In this document: positions 16,983-25,302 of the stretch, one piece after another
Layout of the letters: each line of letters starts with the position of its first letter
Numbering within the stretch: the first letter of the stretch is position 1
Assembly: GCF_014873875.1 (NCBI RefSeq)
Contig: NZ_JADBEM010000001.1
Location: forward strand, 9,114,001-9,178,000
Direction: 5' to 3'
Length of the DNA: 64,000 nt
Source: Actinopolymorpha pittospori
Lineage (GTDB): Bacteria; Actinomycetota; Actinomycetes; Propionibacteriales; Actinopolymorphaceae
Translations under genes and position numbers: made by a program
Notes under the pieces: model-generated
Database searches by the model: none
What the model saw: only the letters and a program-made list of their open reading frames with translations
Told to the model about the DNA's origin: nothing

Positions 16983-17918
16983 TCAGGATGCCTCTGGCGC
17001 GAGCGCGTCGGTCGTGTCGTCGCTGCGCCGCTGGCCGGAGAGGTGCCGGAGGCCGGCGAACAGGTCGTCCTCCGGTGTCGTGGTCTCCACCAGGCTTCGG
17101 GCCAGCTCGAAGTCCTCGGTCGGCCAGGCCGCGGCCTGCACGTCGAGCGGGCAGGCGAACCACGACCCGTCGGGGTCGATCTGCGTGGCGTGGGCGAGCA
17201 GGGCCTTGTCACGGACCGCGAAGTAGTCGGCGCAGGGAACCCGTGTCGTGATCCGGGCCGCGTGGGCGGGGTCGGGCTTCCAGTCCTTGATCCGCTCGGC
17301 GTAGGGGGACTCGAGGCCCCGACTCACCATCGCCTCGTGCAGCGCGATCATGCGCTCGCGGTGGAACGAGTGGTGGTAGTAGAGCTTCAGCGGATGCCAC
17401 GGCTCGCCGGCCTCGGGGTAGGCGTCAGGGTCGCCCGCCGCCTCCCAGGCCGCGATCGTGATCTTGTGGGTCATGATGTGGTCGGGGTGGGGGTATCCGC
17501 CGTTTTCGTCGTACGTCGTCACCACGTGTGGCCGGAACTCACGCATGACCTTGACCAGCGCGCCGGCCGCCTCCTCCACCGGAGTCGCGCCGAAGCTGCC
17601 GTCGGGCAGCGGCTCGGGCGAGTCGCCCTCGGGGAAGCCGGAGTCGACGAAGCCGAGCCAGACCTGCTCGACGCCGAGGATCTCCCGGGCGCGGTCCATC
17701 TCCTCGCGGCGGATCTCGGCCAGGTTGGCGAGGACCTCGGGCCGGTCCATCTGGGGGTTGAGGATCGATCCGCGCTCGCCCCCGGTGCACGTCACGACCA
17801 GGACCTCGACGCCTTCCGCGACGTAACGCGCGGTGCTCGCCGCACCCTTGCTGGACTCGTCGTCAGGGTGGGCGTGCACATGCATGAGGCGCAGTGGCTG
17901 GGTTTCGGTGGACGACAC
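16983..17918 (-). CDS. mca: Mycothiol S-conjugate amidase
   Basis: This 311-residue LmbE/PIG-L-fold zinc amidase has the motif HAHPDDESSKGA near the N-terminus and HPDHIMTH in the middle. Mca cleaves mycothiol-toxin conjugates to a mercapturic acid for export. The GTG at 17918 is chosen because GAGGAGA precedes it and the conserved sequence starts nine residues later; the frame remains open 33 codons further upstream but that stretch is not conserved-looking. It is divergent from greA. Confidence 0.93.
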   Translation of the reverse strand: MSSTETQPLRLMHVHAHPDDESSKGAASTARYVAEGVEVLVVTCTGGERGSILNPQMDRPEVLANLAEIRREEMDRAREILGVEQVWLGFVDSGFPEGDSPEPLPDGSFGATPVEEAAGALVKVMREFRPHVVTTYDENGGYPHPDHIMTHKITIAAWEAAGDPDAYPEAGEPWHPLKLYYHHSFHRERMIALHEAMVSRGLESPYAERIKDWKPDPAHAARITTRVPCADYFAVRDKALLAHATQIDPDGSWFACPLDVQAAAWPTEDFELARSLVETTTPEDDLFAGLRHLSGQRRSDDTTDALAPEAS

Positions 17919-18183
17919 CGTAGTGATCTCCTCTGTCAGGTGGCGCAGTCGTGAAGGATACGCGCGCTCCATCATGGTGGCCCAGCCCGCCGACACCTCC
18001 CGCGGCGACCTCGCCATCTCCCCGACTATGGGATGGCCGGAACCGTCGAGCGTTGTTAGCCTGATAGGTCAGTCCGTACAGTTCCGGACACGCATCGAGA
18101 GCACCGATACCCGAAAATGCGGGCAATCTGGGCAATCTGACCAACCCGAGAGAACTGTCCCCGCACGACCAAGGAGCGAACCT

Positions 18184-18693
18184 GTGACGCAGTCGACCGA
18201 CGAGAACGTCATCTGGCTCACGCAAGAGGCCTACGACCGTCTCAAGGCGGAGTTGGACCATCTCACAGGTACTGTGCGCGCGGAGCTCGCCCGGCGAATC
18301 GGTGAAGCCCGAGACGAGGGCGATCTGAAGGAGAACGGCGGCTACCACGCCGCCAAGGAGGAGCAGGGCAAGACCGAGGCGCAGATCCGCAAGCTGCAGG
18401 ACCTCCTGCGCCGCGCCCGGGTGGGCGCCACCCCGCCCGACGACGGTGTGGTCGAACCCGGCATGAAGGTCACGATTCGGTTCCAGGGTGACGAGGACAC
18501 CGAAACCTTCGTGCTCGGTTCGCGCGAGCTCCTCTCCCTCGACGAGTCCGTCGACCTCGAGGTGTATTCGCCGCAGTCTCCCCTGGGACTCGCGATCAGC
18601 GGCAAGCGCAAGGGCGACACCGCGACCTACGCCGCGCCCAACGGGCGGGCGGTGACCGTGGAGATCGTCGACGCAGTGCCGTTCGGCGCCTGA
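18184..18693 (+). CDS. greA: Transcription elongation factor GreA
   Basis: This 169-residue protein starts at GTG 18184 behind AAGGAG. The N-terminal coiled coil (WLTQEAYDRLKAELDHL, then ARDEGDLKENGGYHAAKE with the acidic tip) and the C-terminal FKBP-like domain (SPLGLAISGKRKGDTATY) are both present. GreA rescues backtracked RNA polymerase by stimulating transcript cleavage. A strong hairpin terminator follows. Confidence 0.95.
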   Translation: MTQSTDENVIWLTQEAYDRLKAELDHLTGTVRAELARRIGEARDEGDLKENGGYHAAKEEQGKTEAQIRKLQDLLRRARVGATPPDDGVVEPGMKVTIRFQGDEDTETFVLGSRELLSLDESVDLEVYSPQSPLGLAISGKRKGDTATYAAPNGRAVTVEIVDAVPFGA

Positions 18694-18713
18694 GCACAGA
18701 CCACCAGACAGCT

Positions 18714-18749
18714 CGACGGTGCGCGACCCACCGGGGTCGCGCACCGTCG
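18714..18749 (+). terminator. greA terminator hairpin
   Basis: A perfect 16-bp stem (5' arm 18714-18729, 3' arm 18734-18749) with a 4-nt ACCG loop begins 20 bp after the greA stop and is followed by TACTTT. It would also face the convergent DUF2089 gene. Confidence 0.8.
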
Positions 18750-18790
18750 TACTTTCACTCGCTCCGTACTGTCGCGGGCGTCCGTTCGCC

Positions 18791-19222
18791 TCAGCCGACT
18801 CCCCGGAGGCGGTCGGCCGCGTCGTCGACGTCGATCTCACCTCTGGCGAGCATCGCGAGGACGTCCTCCCGGCGCGGTCGCGGCTCGAGGTCGACGTCCG
18901 GCGCCGGGCCGGCGCCTTCCAGGCCGAGCTTGGCGAGCAGGTCGGCATAACGCTGCCGCGCGGTCGGATAGCTCACCCCGAGGTGCCGCTCGACCTCGCG
19001 CATGTTGCCCCGTGACACCAGGAAGACCCGCAGCAGGTCCCGGTCGGCGTCGGTGAGTCCGCAGAACGCGCACGACTCGAAGACTCCGGACAACTCGCTC
19101 GCGCACGAGCCACAACTCAGGCGGGTGACCTGTAGGCCGGCGCCGCACACGGGGCAGTCGCGCGGCGCGCGGTACTCCGGCTCCGCCGCGCCACTGACGC
19201 CGTATGCACGCGCCACGCTCAC
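18791..19222 (-). CDS. DUF2089-type zinc-ribbon/HTH protein
   Basis: This 143-residue protein has a zinc ribbon (CPVCGAGL, then SCGSC), an additional CAFCGL pair, an HTH-like NMREVERHLGVSYPTARQRYADLL, and a C-terminal helical hairpin (VLAMLARGEIDVDDAADRL). It matches the DUF2089 pattern of small putative transcription regulators. The GTG start at 19222 overlaps the upstream stop by 4 bp (GTGA), so it is coupled to the DUF4097-like gene. That neighbour carries the same helical hairpin motif, suggesting the two proteins interact. Confidence 0.75.
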   Translation of the reverse strand: MSVARAYGVSGAAEPEYRAPRDCPVCGAGLQVTRLSCGSCASELSGVFESCAFCGLTDADRDLLRVFLVSRGNMREVERHLGVSYPTARQRYADLLAKLGLEGAGPAPDVDLEPRPRREDVLAMLARGEIDVDDAADRLRGVG

Positions 19223-20217
19223 GGGGCCTGCTTGATCGTCGCCATTCCCATGACGACCTCGAGGTCGAGGCGGGCGTCCCCGTCGCCCACCACGTGCTCG
19301 TCGCTGTCCGCGCCCGGCGGCTCCCACTGGACCCGGCCGAGCTGGACGTCGGGGCGGATCCGGACGCTCGACCCCGGCAGCAGCCGCAGCTGCAGCGAAC
19401 CCGACTCGGTGCGCAGGCGGGACTTGCCCTTGTGGATCCGGCCCTCCACCTGGGCCGAACCGGCCTGCACGAGCACGTCGATCGGCCCCTCGACGTCACG
19501 GACACGCGCCGAGCCGCCGGTGACCCGCACCTGCTCCAGGCCGGGGATGCGCTCGGCGTTGACGCTGCCGGCGGTCACCTCGACCTCGACCGCCAAGGCC
19601 GGGTTGACGCGGACGGACAGCTCCCGGCCGAGCTCGAACACGCGCTCCTGGACGTCGCGCAGAGATCGTGTGCGCATCAGGGTGAAGCCGTCGAGCGAGG
19701 CGCCGAACTCGCCCTCGCTGCTGACGACGAGGGTGTCGCCTTCCTGGCGTACGACGTGGGGGCCGTCGACCGCGACCGTGGAGATGAACGGCTCGCCGAT
19801 GATCCGGACCCGGCGGCCGACCGCACGGATCCGCAGCCGGGTGGTCGCCGCGGCGCTGGGGGTCGTGGGCAGAGCCTTGTCCGTCGACGTGGCCGACGTC
19901 TCGGTCGCGGCTCCTGCGGCCGCCCCGCCGGCACGCCGCGCCTCGTCGATGCGCCGCGCGCCCTCCTCGGGAGTGAGCCGTCCGGCCGCGACGTCGGACA
20001 GGATCCGGCGGACCGGGTCCTCCTCGGTCGCCTCCGCCTGGGGACCGGCCGCGCCCTCCGCAGCCCGGACGGTCTCCGCGGCGGCGCGGCGGGTCTCGGC
20101 GTCGCTGTGGCCGCCTCCGTTGGCGGCGTGTGCCTCTGCGTTGGCCCCGTTGGTGGGCTGGACCGGATCGGTCGCCTCGGCCCAGGGGTCAGAAGGGGGT
20201 GGTGTGTTCTCAGACAT
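19219..20217 (-). CDS. DUF4097-like beta-repeat protein
   Basis: This 332-residue protein has an Ala/Glu-rich disordered N-terminus (1-65), a short helical hairpin (ILSDVAAGRLTPEEGARRIDEA), and a C-terminal series of beta repeats (VEVEVTAGSVNAERIPGLEQVRVTGGSARV and so on) of the DUF4097 putative-adhesin type. There is no signal peptide or TM helix, so it is cytoplasmic as read. It pairs with the DUF2089 regulator downstream. The start is ATG 20217; no ribosome-binding site is visible, and the promoter positions the transcript start at or next to this ATG. Confidence 0.7.
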   Translation of the reverse strand: MSENTPPPSDPWAEATDPVQPTNGANAEAHAANGGGHSDAETRRAAAETVRAAEGAAGPQAEATEEDPVRRILSDVAAGRLTPEEGARRIDEARRAGGAAAGAATETSATSTDKALPTTPSAAATTRLRIRAVGRRVRIIGEPFISTVAVDGPHVVRQEGDTLVVSSEGEFGASLDGFTLMRTRSLRDVQERVFELGRELSVRVNPALAVEVEVTAGSVNAERIPGLEQVRVTGGSARVRDVEGPIDVLVQAGSAQVEGRIHKGKSRLRTESGSLQLRLLPGSSVRIRPDVQLGRVQWEPPGADSDEHVVGDGDARLDLEVVMGMATIKQAP

Positions 20218-20223
20218 AGGACA

Positions 20224-20252
20224 ATTCCACTCCCCAGTTCATGGAGTGTCAA
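20224..20252 (-). promoter_or_regulatory. Sigma-70-type promoter with overlapping palindrome
   Basis: On the minus strand TTGACA (20252-20247) is followed by 17 bp and TGGAAT (20229-20224). A CACTCC/GGAGTG inverted repeat (20228-20233 and 20243-20248, 9-bp spacer) overlaps both hexamers, a repressor-like geometry. The predicted start of transcription falls at about 20217, the A of the ATG, implying a leaderless mRNA. Confidence 0.65.
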
Positions 20253-20280
20253 GGCAACTTTTATAGATCCGGAAAAGCAC

Positions 20281-21510
20281 TTACGAAAAGTTCAGGGTGT
20301 ACCCGGAGGCCCGGAGATGTCCGAGGATCTGCTCCCGATGCTGTTTTCCGCGCGTCTCGAGCTGCAGCGCCACACCGACGTCGCCCAGGTGCAGGTCGGC
20401 CGAGGTGCGTTCGTGGACGACGTCCAGGACGTTCGCATCGACCGCCGCGAGTTCGGCGAGCAGAGCGGCCAGGCCGCCGGGCCGGTCTGGCACCGAGACC
20501 CGCAGCGAGAGGTACCGTCCGGCCGCGATCATGCCGTGCCGGACCACCCTCATGAGCAGCAGCGGATCGATGTTTCCGCCGGAGAGGACCGCGACGACCG
20601 GCGGCTCGAACGCGTCCGGCGTGTCCAGCGCCGCGGCGACCGCGGCCGCGCCGGCGGGCTCGACCAGGAGCTTCCCGCGCTCCAGGAGCAGCAGCAGCGA
20701 GCGGGACAGCGACTCCTCCGAGACCGTCACCACCTCGGAGACGTAGCGGCGTACGAGGTCGAACGGCGTACCACCCGGCCTGCCCACCGCGATCCCGTCC
20801 GCCATCGTGGTCATGCGCCCGAGCGACACGGGACGCCCCGCGGCGAGTGACGGAGGATAGGCGGCCGCGCCCGCTGCCTGGACGCCCACGACCCGCGCCC
20901 GCGAGCCGCGCGCGGCGAGGGCCGCCGCGATCCCGGCCGCCAGGCCCCCGCCGCCCACCGAGACGAGGACCGTCGCCACGTCGGGGCACTGCTGGAGGAT
21001 CTCCAGGCCGAGCGTCCCCTGGCCGGCCACGATGTCGGGGTGGTCGAAGGGGTGGATGAAGACCGCGCCGGTCACCTCGGCGTACTCCCGGGCGGCGTGC
21101 AGCGCCTCGTCGATCGTCTGGCCGTGGAACCGCACGTCGGCGCCGTAGGAGCGGGTGGCCTCCTCCTTCGGGATCGGCGCGCCGAACGGCATGAAGACGG
21201 TGGCCTTGGTGTCCAGCAACCGGGCGGCGAGCGCGACGCCCTGGGCGTGGTTGCCGGCGCTGGCCGCGACCACCCCGCGGGAGCGCTCCTCCTGACTCAG
21301 CCGGGAGATCCGCACGTAGGCCCCGCGGATCTTGAAGGACCCGGCGCGCTGGAGGTTTTCGCACTTCAGGTGCACCGGGCCGCCGACCCTGTCGGCCAGC
21401 CAGCGGGACGCCTCCATCGGCGTGGTCCGCGCGACTCCCCCCAGCGTGCGCGCCGCGTCCTCGACGTCCGCGAGGAGTTCGGCGAGATCGGGGTCGCTCG
21501 GCGCGTTCAT
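20281..21510 (-). CDS. ilvA: Threonine ammonia-lyase with ACT domain
   Basis: This 409-residue fold-type II PLP enzyme has Lys60 in GSFKIRGA, the phosphate-cradling SVGGGGLAAG, and a C-terminal ACT-like domain (from about 330, LSLRVSVPDRPGGLAALL). It deaminates threonine to 2-oxobutyrate and ammonia, in isoleucine synthesis (IlvA) or catabolism; the short ACT region is closer to the catabolic TdcB-ACT type. The start is ATG 21510, which is where conserved sequence begins; it is divergent from the P450 with a 36-bp gap. Confidence 0.9.
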   Translation of the reverse strand: MNAPSDPDLAELLADVEDAARTLGGVARTTPMEASRWLADRVGGPVHLKCENLQRAGSFKIRGAYVRISRLSQEERSRGVVAASAGNHAQGVALAARLLDTKATVFMPFGAPIPKEEATRSYGADVRFHGQTIDEALHAAREYAEVTGAVFIHPFDHPDIVAGQGTLGLEILQQCPDVATVLVSVGGGGLAAGIAAALAARGSRARVVGVQAAGAAAYPPSLAAGRPVSLGRMTTMADGIAVGRPGGTPFDLVRRYVSEVVTVSEESLSRSLLLLLERGKLLVEPAGAAAVAAALDTPDAFEPPVVAVLSGGNIDPLLLMRVVRHGMIAAGRYLSLRVSVPDRPGGLAALLAELAAVDANVLDVVHERTSADLHLGDVGVALQLETRGKQHREQILGHLRASGYTLNFS

Positions 21511-21546
21511 GGTCGCAGTGTGGCACCGCCCGGCGTACAAAGAACC

Positions 21547-22961
21547 ATGGGAGTCAGGTCGGTCCAGCCAGCCCGTCCGGCGCCGCGCCGTCCCCGGGTG
21601 CCACGGCCGCCCGGACCACCCGGCGCGCTCCTGTACGCCGGGGTCGTCCTGCGCCGGGAGCCGACCGCGTACTTCGCCCGACTCGCCCACGAATATCCGC
21701 GACTCGCCCATCTGCGCCTCGGCCGCGAACACGTCTACGTCCTGAACCACCCCGACCTGGTGCAGGAACTCTTCGTCACCCGGGGGCGCGACACCCGCAA
21801 GGGCCGCGCGCTGGAGCGGATCCGGCTGCTGCTCGGCGACGGCCTCCTCACCAGCGAGGGCGAGCGGCACCGCGCCCAGCGCCGGCTGATCCAGCCCGCC
21901 CTGCACAGCGAACGGATCCGGGAGTACGCGCGGACCATGGCCGGCGCCGCGCGGGAGCACTCCGCCGGCTGGCGGGACGGCGAGCAGGTCGACCTCGCCG
22001 CGGAGATGTCGGCGCTCACGATGACCGTGGTGGGGCAGGCGCTGTTCGGCTCGGACCTACGGGGCGAGACCCACCGGGTCGCGGAGTCGCTCGGCGCGTT
22101 GCTGCGCGGGTACCAGCGCCGGATGCTGCCCGGAGCCGACCTGTTGCTGTCCATCCCGACACCTGGTCGTGCCCGGCTGTTCGAGGCGATCGAGCGGCTC
22201 GACCGGGTGGTCCGGCGGCTGATCGAGGAGCGCCGCGCGGCGCCGCCCGGCCCCGATCTGCTGTCCGCGCTGCTCGCGGTCATGGACGACGACACCCACG
22301 TGCGGGACGAGGTCATGACGCTCCTGCTGGCCGGGCACGAGACGACGGCGAGCGCGCTCAGTTGGACCTTCTGGCTGCTCGACGCGAACCCCACCGCGGC
22401 GGGCTGGCTGCACGAGGAACTCGACCGCGAGCTCCCGGGCGCGGGCGGCGGGGACTCCGACGGGCTGTCCTGCGCCGACCTGGACCGGCTGCCCCGCACC
22501 CGCGCCGTGCTCGCCGAGGCCATGCGACTCTGCCCGCCGTCCTGGCTGCTCGGCCGCCGGACCCTGGTCGACCTCGAACTCGACGGCTGGCCCCTGCCTG
22601 CCGGGTCCCTGTGCGTGACGAGCCAGTTCGCGCTGCACCGGGACCCGCGGTTCTGGAGCCGGCCCGAGCGGTTCGAGCCGGCCCGCTGGATCGGCCCGGA
22701 CGGTCGCTTCGACGAAGCCGCGCCGGGCCAGCCGCGCGCCGCCTACCTGCCGTTCGGTCTCGGCGCCCGGATCTGTGTCGGGCTGAGCTTCGCCTGGCCG
22801 AGGGGGTCCTCGTGCTCGCGACACTCGCCCGCCGCTGGGCGCCGCAGGTACGTCCCGGGTACGAGGTCACCCGCCAGGCGGCCGTCACCCTGCGGCCGAA
22901 GGGCGGGCTGCCCGTCGTCCTGCGCGAACGCGAGCGGGGCCCGGCGAGTTCGGAGTACTAG
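21547..22961 (+). pseudogene. Cytochrome P450 with a -1 frameshift near the C-terminus
   Basis: From ATG 21547 the frame encodes a bacterial P450: I-helix GHETTASALSW, ExxR in EAMRLCP, and the heme-cysteine loop PFGLGARICVG. Just after this, within 22796-22806 (a GGCC then G5 run), the frame is lost. The true C-terminus, EGVLVLATLARRWAPQVRPG and on to LRERERG, continues in the -1 frame and stops at 22961. A one-base deletion, a sequencing error or an unproven recoding event could explain it. In the original frame there is no stop before the MarR gene, so the shifted reading would run on into it. If intact it would be about 471 residues. The substrate is unknown. Confidence 0.85.
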
Positions 22962-23001
22962 TTGCAGCGCGCAAGTAACCCCGTACACTTGCAGTGTGCA
23001 A
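22962..23001 (+). promoter_or_regulatory. Twin MarR-type operators overlapping a leaderless promoter
   Basis: Two near-identical 13-mers, TTGCAGCGCGCAA (22962-22974) and TTGCAGTGTGCAA (22989-23001), lie 27 bp apart centre to centre. The first contains a -35-like TTGCAG; TACACT (22984-22989) follows after 16 bp as -10. The second spans the GTG start of the MarR gene. The geometry fits autorepression by the adjacent MarR protein. Confidence 0.65.
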
Positions 23002-23466
23002 CCAACTGGATCGTCCCCGGCCGACCTCGGGTCCTCCTCGACTCCCGAGACGCTGATGGTCGCCCTGATGCGGATGATTCGCCTCATCAAGCGAGACCAC
23101 GATCTGCCGATCGACCCTTCACTGCACTACGTGTTGCACACCGTCAACTGTTCCGGACCGATGCGGCTGTCCGACCTCGCCGCGCAACTCCAGCTTGACC
23201 TGTCGACGGTGAGCCGACACGCCCGAGCCCTGGAGAGCTCCGGCTACATGGAACGCGCCGTGGACCCGATCGACAAGCGCGCCGCTCTCCTGTCGGCCAC
23301 CGACGACGGCCGCCGCGTTCTGGAAGCGGCCTCCGCGCGCCGTCGTGCGCGCCTTGACGCAGTGCTCGCCGGCTGGTCCGAGGAAGACCTGCACACCCTC
23401 GACCGGTTGCTCAACCAGCTTGCCCACGACCTCGACACCGAGGCTTCGAAGCCGGCCGGCGCCTGA
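22996..23466 (+). CDS. MarR family transcriptional regulator
   Basis: This 156-residue protein starts at GTG 22996. Its winged helix has MRLSDLAAQLQLDLSTVSRHARALESSGYMERAVDPIDKRAALLSATDDG (about 55-105), with helical dimerisation ends. MarR proteins are ligand-released repressors of detoxification genes. It sits 110 bp upstream of an MFS drug exporter and just after the P450, so it probably controls one or both. Twin palindromes cover its promoter and start codon. Confidence 0.9.
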   Translation: MQPTGSSPADLGSSSTPETLMVALMRMIRLIKRDHDLPIDPSLHYVLHTVNCSGPMRLSDLAAQLQLDLSTVSRHARALESSGYMERAVDPIDKRAALLSATDDGRRVLEAASARRRARLDAVLAGWSEEDLHTLDRLLNQLAHDLDTEASKPAGA

Positions 23467-23576
23467 TCCCGCCGCCCTGCCCGGCGCTACCTGACAGGAC
23501 CTGATCGGTCCCCATCCGACACGCGCGGACCCACCGGTCCCCGCACGCTTTCACCACGCACACGGAGTTCGTTTCG

Positions 23577-25205
23577 ATGAGCGAAGACCTACGTCAGCCA
23601 TCGGCCGCGCCCGGAGGAACCCCTCCAGCGACCGATGGCCCCAGCTACCTCTCCCACCGGCAGATCCTGATCACCCTGAGCGGCCTGATGGCCGGGATGC
23701 TGCTCGCCGCACTCGACCAGAGCATCGTCGGTACGGCACTGCCGCGCATCGTCAGCGACCTCGGCGGACTCGACAAGCTGTCCTGGGTGGTCACGGCATA
23801 CCTGCTGACCTCCACCGCCTCCACGCCCCTGTGGGGCAAGATCTCCGACCTGTACGGGCGCCGCCTCATCTTCCAGGCGGCGATCGGCACCTTCCTGGTG
23901 GGCTCGGTCCTCGCCGCGCTCTCGCAGAACATGATCGAACTGGTCGCCTTCCGGGCGATCCAGGGCCTGGGCGGCGGTGGCCTGATGGCCCTCGCCTTCG
24001 CGACCATCGGCGACATCATTCCGCCGCGTCAGCGTGGTCGCTACCAGGGCTACTTCGGTGCGGTGTTCGGGCTCTCCAGCGTCGCCGGTCCGCTGCTCGG
24101 CGGCTGGTTCACCGACGGCCCGGGCTGGCGGTGGATCTTCTGGATCAACCTCCCGATCGGCGTACTCGCGCTCATCGTCACCTCCTACGCCCTGCGGATG
24201 CCGACGATCCGGCGCAACCACAAGATCGACTACCTCGGCGCGACGATGATCGTGGCCTCGGTCTCCACGATCCTGCTCTACCTGTCGTGGCGCGGCGTCA
24301 GCTACGGCTGGACCGAAGGTGGCGCGCTGGCGCTGCTCGCCGCGGGCATCCTGCTCGCGGTGGCCTTCGTGTTCGTCGAGTCGCGTGCCTCCGAGCCGAT
24401 CCTGCCGCTGCGGTTGTTCCGCAACTCCGTCTTTACGGTGAGCAACGTCTACGGTCTGATCGCGGGCTTCGTGATGTTCGGCGCGATCATCTACCTGCCG
24501 CTCTACCTCCAGGTCGTGCAGGGCCTGTCGCCGACCGCCTCGGGTCTCGCGATGCTGCCGATGATGGCGGGACTGTTCACGTCCTCGATCGGTGCCGGAC
24601 GGCTCATCACAAAGAACGGCCGCTACAAGATCTACCCGATCGTCGGCGCCGCGGTCATCGCCGTCGCCCTGTGGCTGCTGTCCAACCTGCACGCCGACTC
24701 CACGCTGTGGACGATCGGGGTGTTCGAGTACGTACTCGGCTTCGGCCTCGGCCTGACCATGCAGACGATCATGACCGCGGTGCAGAACGCCGTCCACTTC
24801 CGGGACATGGGTACGGCGACGAGCGCGACGACGTTCTTCCGCAGCATGGGTGGCGCGCTCGGCACCGCCGTGTTCGGCGCGATCCTCACCAGCCGTCTCA
24901 CCTCCCACATGGCGGAGACACTGTCGCCGGCCATGGCGGCCAAGGTCCCGGCCGGCGCGGCGCAGAACGTCAGCGCGATCCAGGCCCTGCCACCGGAGGT
25001 GAAGGCGCCGGTCCTCGAGGCCTTCGTCCGGACACTGCACGACGTGTTCATCTTCGGGGTGCCGTTCGCCGTGGTGGCCGTCGTGGTCGCCTTCTTCCTG
25101 AAGGAGATCCCGCTGGCCACCGGTCACACCCCGGCGAGCGGATCGGGTTCTGGTAGCGGGGACGGCGAGGCCGAGGCGGAGTTCGCCCCGACCATCTCGC
25201 ACTGA
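23577..25205 (+). CDS. MFS multidrug efflux transporter, DHA2 (EmrB/QacA, 14-TM) type
   Basis: This 542-residue membrane protein has about 14 hydrophobic segments. Motif A is visible as GKISDLYGRR; D-Q-S in LLAALDQSIVGTALPRI is the DHA2 motif D1 region; motif C is seen as GPLLGGWF. It would export drugs or hydrophobic metabolites using proton motive force. The start is ATG 23577 with GGAG upstream. It follows the MarR gene in the same direction, as in many self-regulated efflux modules. Confidence 0.9.
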   Translation: MSEDLRQPSAAPGGTPPATDGPSYLSHRQILITLSGLMAGMLLAALDQSIVGTALPRIVSDLGGLDKLSWVVTAYLLTSTASTPLWGKISDLYGRRLIFQAAIGTFLVGSVLAALSQNMIELVAFRAIQGLGGGGLMALAFATIGDIIPPRQRGRYQGYFGAVFGLSSVAGPLLGGWFTDGPGWRWIFWINLPIGVLALIVTSYALRMPTIRRNHKIDYLGATMIVASVSTILLYLSWRGVSYGWTEGGALALLAAGILLAVAFVFVESRASEPILPLRLFRNSVFTVSNVYGLIAGFVMFGAIIYLPLYLQVVQGLSPTASGLAMLPMMAGLFTSSIGAGRLITKNGRYKIYPIVGAAVIAVALWLLSNLHADSTLWTIGVFEYVLGFGLGLTMQTIMTAVQNAVHFRDMGTATSATTFFRSMGGALGTAVFGAILTSRLTSHMAETLSPAMAAKVPAGAAQNVSAIQALPPEVKAPVLEAFVRTLHDVFIFGVPFAVVAVVVAFFLKEIPLATGHTPASGSGSGSGDGEAEAEFAPTISH

Positions 25206-25229
25206 TCTCACCACCGAAGCGCACGACAC

Positions 25230-25264
25230 CGAGGGAGCCCCGGCACACCGCCGGGGCTCCCTCG
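25230..25264 (+). terminator. Strong hairpin terminator after the MFS gene
   Basis: A perfect 15-bp stem (25230-25244 with 25250-25264) and ACACC loop begin 25 bp after the MFS stop. It lies between convergent genes and probably serves both strands. Confidence 0.8.
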
Positions 25265-25266
25265 AC

Positions 25267-25302
25267 GTTTCGGGTCGTACGTCAGTTTCGGGTCGTACGT
25301 CA
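25267..25302. repeat. Exact 18-bp tandem duplication at a stop codon
   Basis: The unit GTTTCGGGTCGTACGTCA occurs twice in tandem (25267-25284, 25285-25302). The second copy contains the stop codon (TGA, minus strand) of the sulfotransferase gene. The duplication does not alter that protein because the first stop is retained. Confidence 0.85.
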
